DNA of 14,380 nucleotides from NCBI GenBank assembly GCA_030625905.1, contig DAOUQA010000031.1, positions 1-14,380 on the forward strand, in the 5' to 3' direction. The notes beneath the pieces are model-generated. The model saw only the letters and a list, made by a program, of their open reading frames with translations. It ran no database searches and had not been told where the DNA came from. Within the stretch, counting starts at the first letter, position 1; every line of letters starts with the position of its first letter. The translations under genes and the position numbers were made by a program. Source of the stretch: Kiritimatiellales bacterium. Its GTDB lineage: Bacteria; Verrucomicrobiota; Kiritimatiellia; Kiritimatiellales; Pontiellaceae. Shown here piece after piece: positions 13,235 through 14,380 of the stretch.

Positions 13235-13338
13235 AACATCCAGGGCTTGTTTTCTGGCTTACAGCACATGGGCTGAGTCACAGTTGCGCGACAGCGTCCG
13301 AATTCCACGGAACTTTCCAAAACATCCGAATGAGGCGA
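13235..13338 (-). promoter_or_regulatory. Cobalamin riboswitch (compact)
   Basis: On the minus strand the conserved core is clear. GTTCCGTGGAATTCGGA (about 13297-13313) forms the P3 element. CTGTCGCGCAACTGTGA (about 13278-13294) corresponds to the CCGCxACTGT block, and TAAGCCAGAAAACAAGCCC (13243-13261) is the B12 box. CAGC and GCTG pair between them. Only about 100 bases separate the predicted transcription start and the B12 box. The long peripheral arm of the E. coli-type aptamer is therefore missing, as in the compact class II forms. It lies between the promoter and btuB and should repress the operon when cobalamin is plentiful. Confidence 0.87.
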
Positions 13339-13343
13339 CGAGG

Positions 13344-13370
13344 TTTATAGTCCCGGCGGGAATCTGTCAA
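13344..13370 (-). promoter_or_regulatory. Promoter of the btu operon
   Basis: TTGACA (13365-13370 on the minus strand) is a perfect -35 box. TATAAA (13344-13349) is a near-perfect -10 box, 15 bases away, which is shorter than the ideal 17. Transcription would begin near 13337, exactly where the riboswitch starts. Confidence 0.65.
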
Positions 13371-13446
13371 GCGGCGGATGTTTTTTGTTCGAGCTTGAAT
13401 TATTTCCGCCGCCAATAAAACTCTCCGGAAACCCAAGGAGTACACC

Positions 13447-13621
13447 ATGAAAATCGTTGTTGCTCTCCGGTGCACTACAAGGGGGGCTGGATCTGTTCCT
13501 CAATACCTTCGACTATGCCTCCAGTATCTCCTCTGGCCACACATCGCTCGAAGCTTGCATTGCTCGCGCACCAGAGGATATCGCCTTTACCGTCCGTAGT
13601 ATTTTTCGGATAATGGGGTGA
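13447..13621 (+). pseudogene. Possible frameshifted small gene
   Basis: AAGGAG (13435-13440) is a good ribosome site six bases before an ATG at 13447. That frame reads MKIVVALRCTTRGAG and stops at 13597-13599 with an unlikely, Arg/Cys/Leu-rich composition. A shift after codon 5 gives a more protein-like sequence from 13463, LSGALQGGLDLFLNTF through SSGHTSLEACIARAPEDIAF, ending at 13619-13621. This suggests one lost or gained base in a short gene, or only a fragment of a longer one. No family is recognised, and it may equally be chance. Confidence 0.25.
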
Positions 13622-13666
13622 GTCCGGTTGGTGGAGGGATGCCGTCCTCGGCGTCCGCCCGTTCAG

Positions 13667-13690
13667 CAAAAGGCATTGAGGACAATGCCC
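13667..13690 (-). terminator. Terminator after the SprT-like gene
   Basis: On the minus strand GGCATTG (13683-13689) pairs with CAATGCC (13672-13678) across a four-base TCCT loop. TTTT (13668-13671) follows, partly reading from the stem base. It lies six bases beyond the stop of the SprT-like gene. A second hairpin with the same TCCT loop, 13637-13644 with 13649-13656, comes next. Confidence 0.55.
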
Positions 13691-13695
13691 CTCTA

Positions 13696-14313
13696 TTACA
13701 GGGTTGAATAGACCAGCTTGCCGCCGCATGTGCGGCAGACGAGGCGGGGGTTGCGGCGCTCGGCGGTATGTGTCCAGCACTGGTTTTCGCAGGTGACGTG
13801 GTAGCGCGGCGGGGAAAAGGTTAACCGGTGCGTACGTTCGCCGGAGCAGCCGATCTCTTTGGCCTTCGCCTTCCAGATGGCATCGTGGCTGTGATTTTCC
13901 CCCACCAAGGCATGGGCAATCTCATGCAGGATCGTATCACGGATATTTTCGTTGGAGGTATTCCGGGCGAGGTCGAAAGAGATTGAAATGAGTTTCTCTC
14001 GATAGTTGCAGCACCCCGCCCGCCGGGTGCTGTGGTCAAACTTGAACCGCCATTTTTCCAGTCCGTGCTCACTCAGTAACCCCAGCGCCAGTTTAAGGAT
14101 CGAGTCTATTTGCTCTTCGCGCGGTCGGCCGCTGTCGCCGCCCGGAATCAGACACTCGTAAGGGACGTGGTATTCCTCGTTGTCCACATGAATGATCGCG
14201 CGCTTTGGATTGGTTCGGACGAGGGTTCCCTCCTTCATTCCGCTGCGGTACCTGAATTCCACCGGATCGTTCGGCGCAAACCGGGCGCGTAGTTTGTCGG
14301 CTTCGTTCAGCAT
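13696..14313 (-). CDS. SprT-like zinc metallopeptidase-fold protein
   Basis: The 205-residue protein has the SprT-like core. HEIAH at residues 130-134 and H143 in NHSHDAIW would bind the catalytic zinc, with E131 as general base. A C-terminal zinc ribbon with C175, C179, C193 and C196 (CRTCGGKLVY) is the usual SprT tail. An N-terminal segment of about 55 residues (NDPVEFRYRSGMKEGTLVRTNPKRAIIHVDNEEYHVPYECL) looks like a small Tudor/KOW-type beta barrel and is not part of minimal SprT. Eukaryotic relatives (SPRTN) cut DNA-protein crosslinks; the bacterial function is poorly known. The ATG at 14311-14313 overlaps the end of the upstream prmC-like gene, so they are translationally coupled, and a terminator follows the stop. 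Confidence 0.88.
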   Translation of the reverse strand: MLNEADKLRARFAPNDPVEFRYRSGMKEGTLVRTNPKRAIIHVDNEEYHVPYECLIPGGDSGRPREEQIDSILKLALGLLSEHGLEKWRFKFDHSTRRAGCCNYREKLISISFDLARNTSNENIRDTILHEIAHALVGENHSHDAIWKAKAKEIGCSGERTHRLTFSPPRYHVTCENQCWTHTAERRNPRLVCRTCGGKLVYSTL

Positions 14314-14380
14314 GGCGGGTTCTCGGCAATGGCGATGCGGTCGAGGCCGGCGAGATCCTGCTTGATGCGGATGTCACAGT
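14307..14380 (-). CDS. prmC: C-terminal fragment, probably release factor glutamine methyltransferase
   Basis: Only the last 23 residues and the stop lie inside the window: CDIRIKQDLAGLDRIAIA then ENPPC. The pattern V/I-x-V/I-x-x-D-L-A-G-x-D-R is the typical end of PrmC/HemK, which methylates the GGQ glutamine of peptide-chain release factors. The stop overlaps the SprT-like start by seven bases (ATGCTGA). With so little sequence the name is probable rather than certain. Confidence 0.6.
   Translation of the reverse strand, partial: CDIRIKQDLAGLDRIAIAENPPC

Overview
The window looks like a Gram-negative bacterial chromosome segment. It encodes a TonB/ExbB/ExbD energiser and a TonB-dependent outer-membrane receptor. 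The gene mix, the long GxxExxY proteins and the dense short palindromic repeats suggest a PVC-group bacterium, perhaps Kiritimatiellota; this is inference from style, not from a marker gene.

Layout. The left end carries the 3' part of dtd and then argH on the plus strand, separated by a leader with a hairpin plus T-run just before the argH ribosome binding site. Everything from about 1956 onward is on the minus strand, apart from one doubtful short frame near 13447. Reading left to right these are a stand-alone nucleotidyltransferase flanked by repeats, a STAS protein with its own promoter, rsmI, larE, and a long cobalamin-uptake operon. At the right edge are a SprT-like metallopeptidase and the last codons of prmC.

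The operon is transcribed leftward from a TTGACA/TATAAA promoter at about 13344-13370. A compact cobalamin riboswitch follows, then btuB, exbB, exbD, tonB, btuF, btuD and btuC. It therefore holds an entire vitamin B12 import route with a private energiser: receptor, TonB complex, binding lipoprotein and ABC importer. larE and rsmI follow in the same direction and may be co-transcribed.

The most unusual feature is a family of cassettes inserted at gene junctions inside this operon. Two cassettes (about 4978-5819 and 9703-10555) each contain a long GxxExxY/PD-(D/E)XK-type gene in the same direction as the operon. Each is bounded by short tandem units (RACAGRATNATT) that point head-to-head at the two ends. 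A third copy (about 7594-7676) between btuF and btuD has the same ends but only a 19-codon relic of the gene. The repeat units supply the last codons and stop of exbB and btuF (both end KQNN) and part of the cassette genes' own ends. The two cassettes differ in both protein and unit sequence.

A separate 125-bp palindromic element lies inside the btuF signal-peptide region and adds about 42 residues in frame. It resembles the Rickettsia palindromic elements in behaviour.
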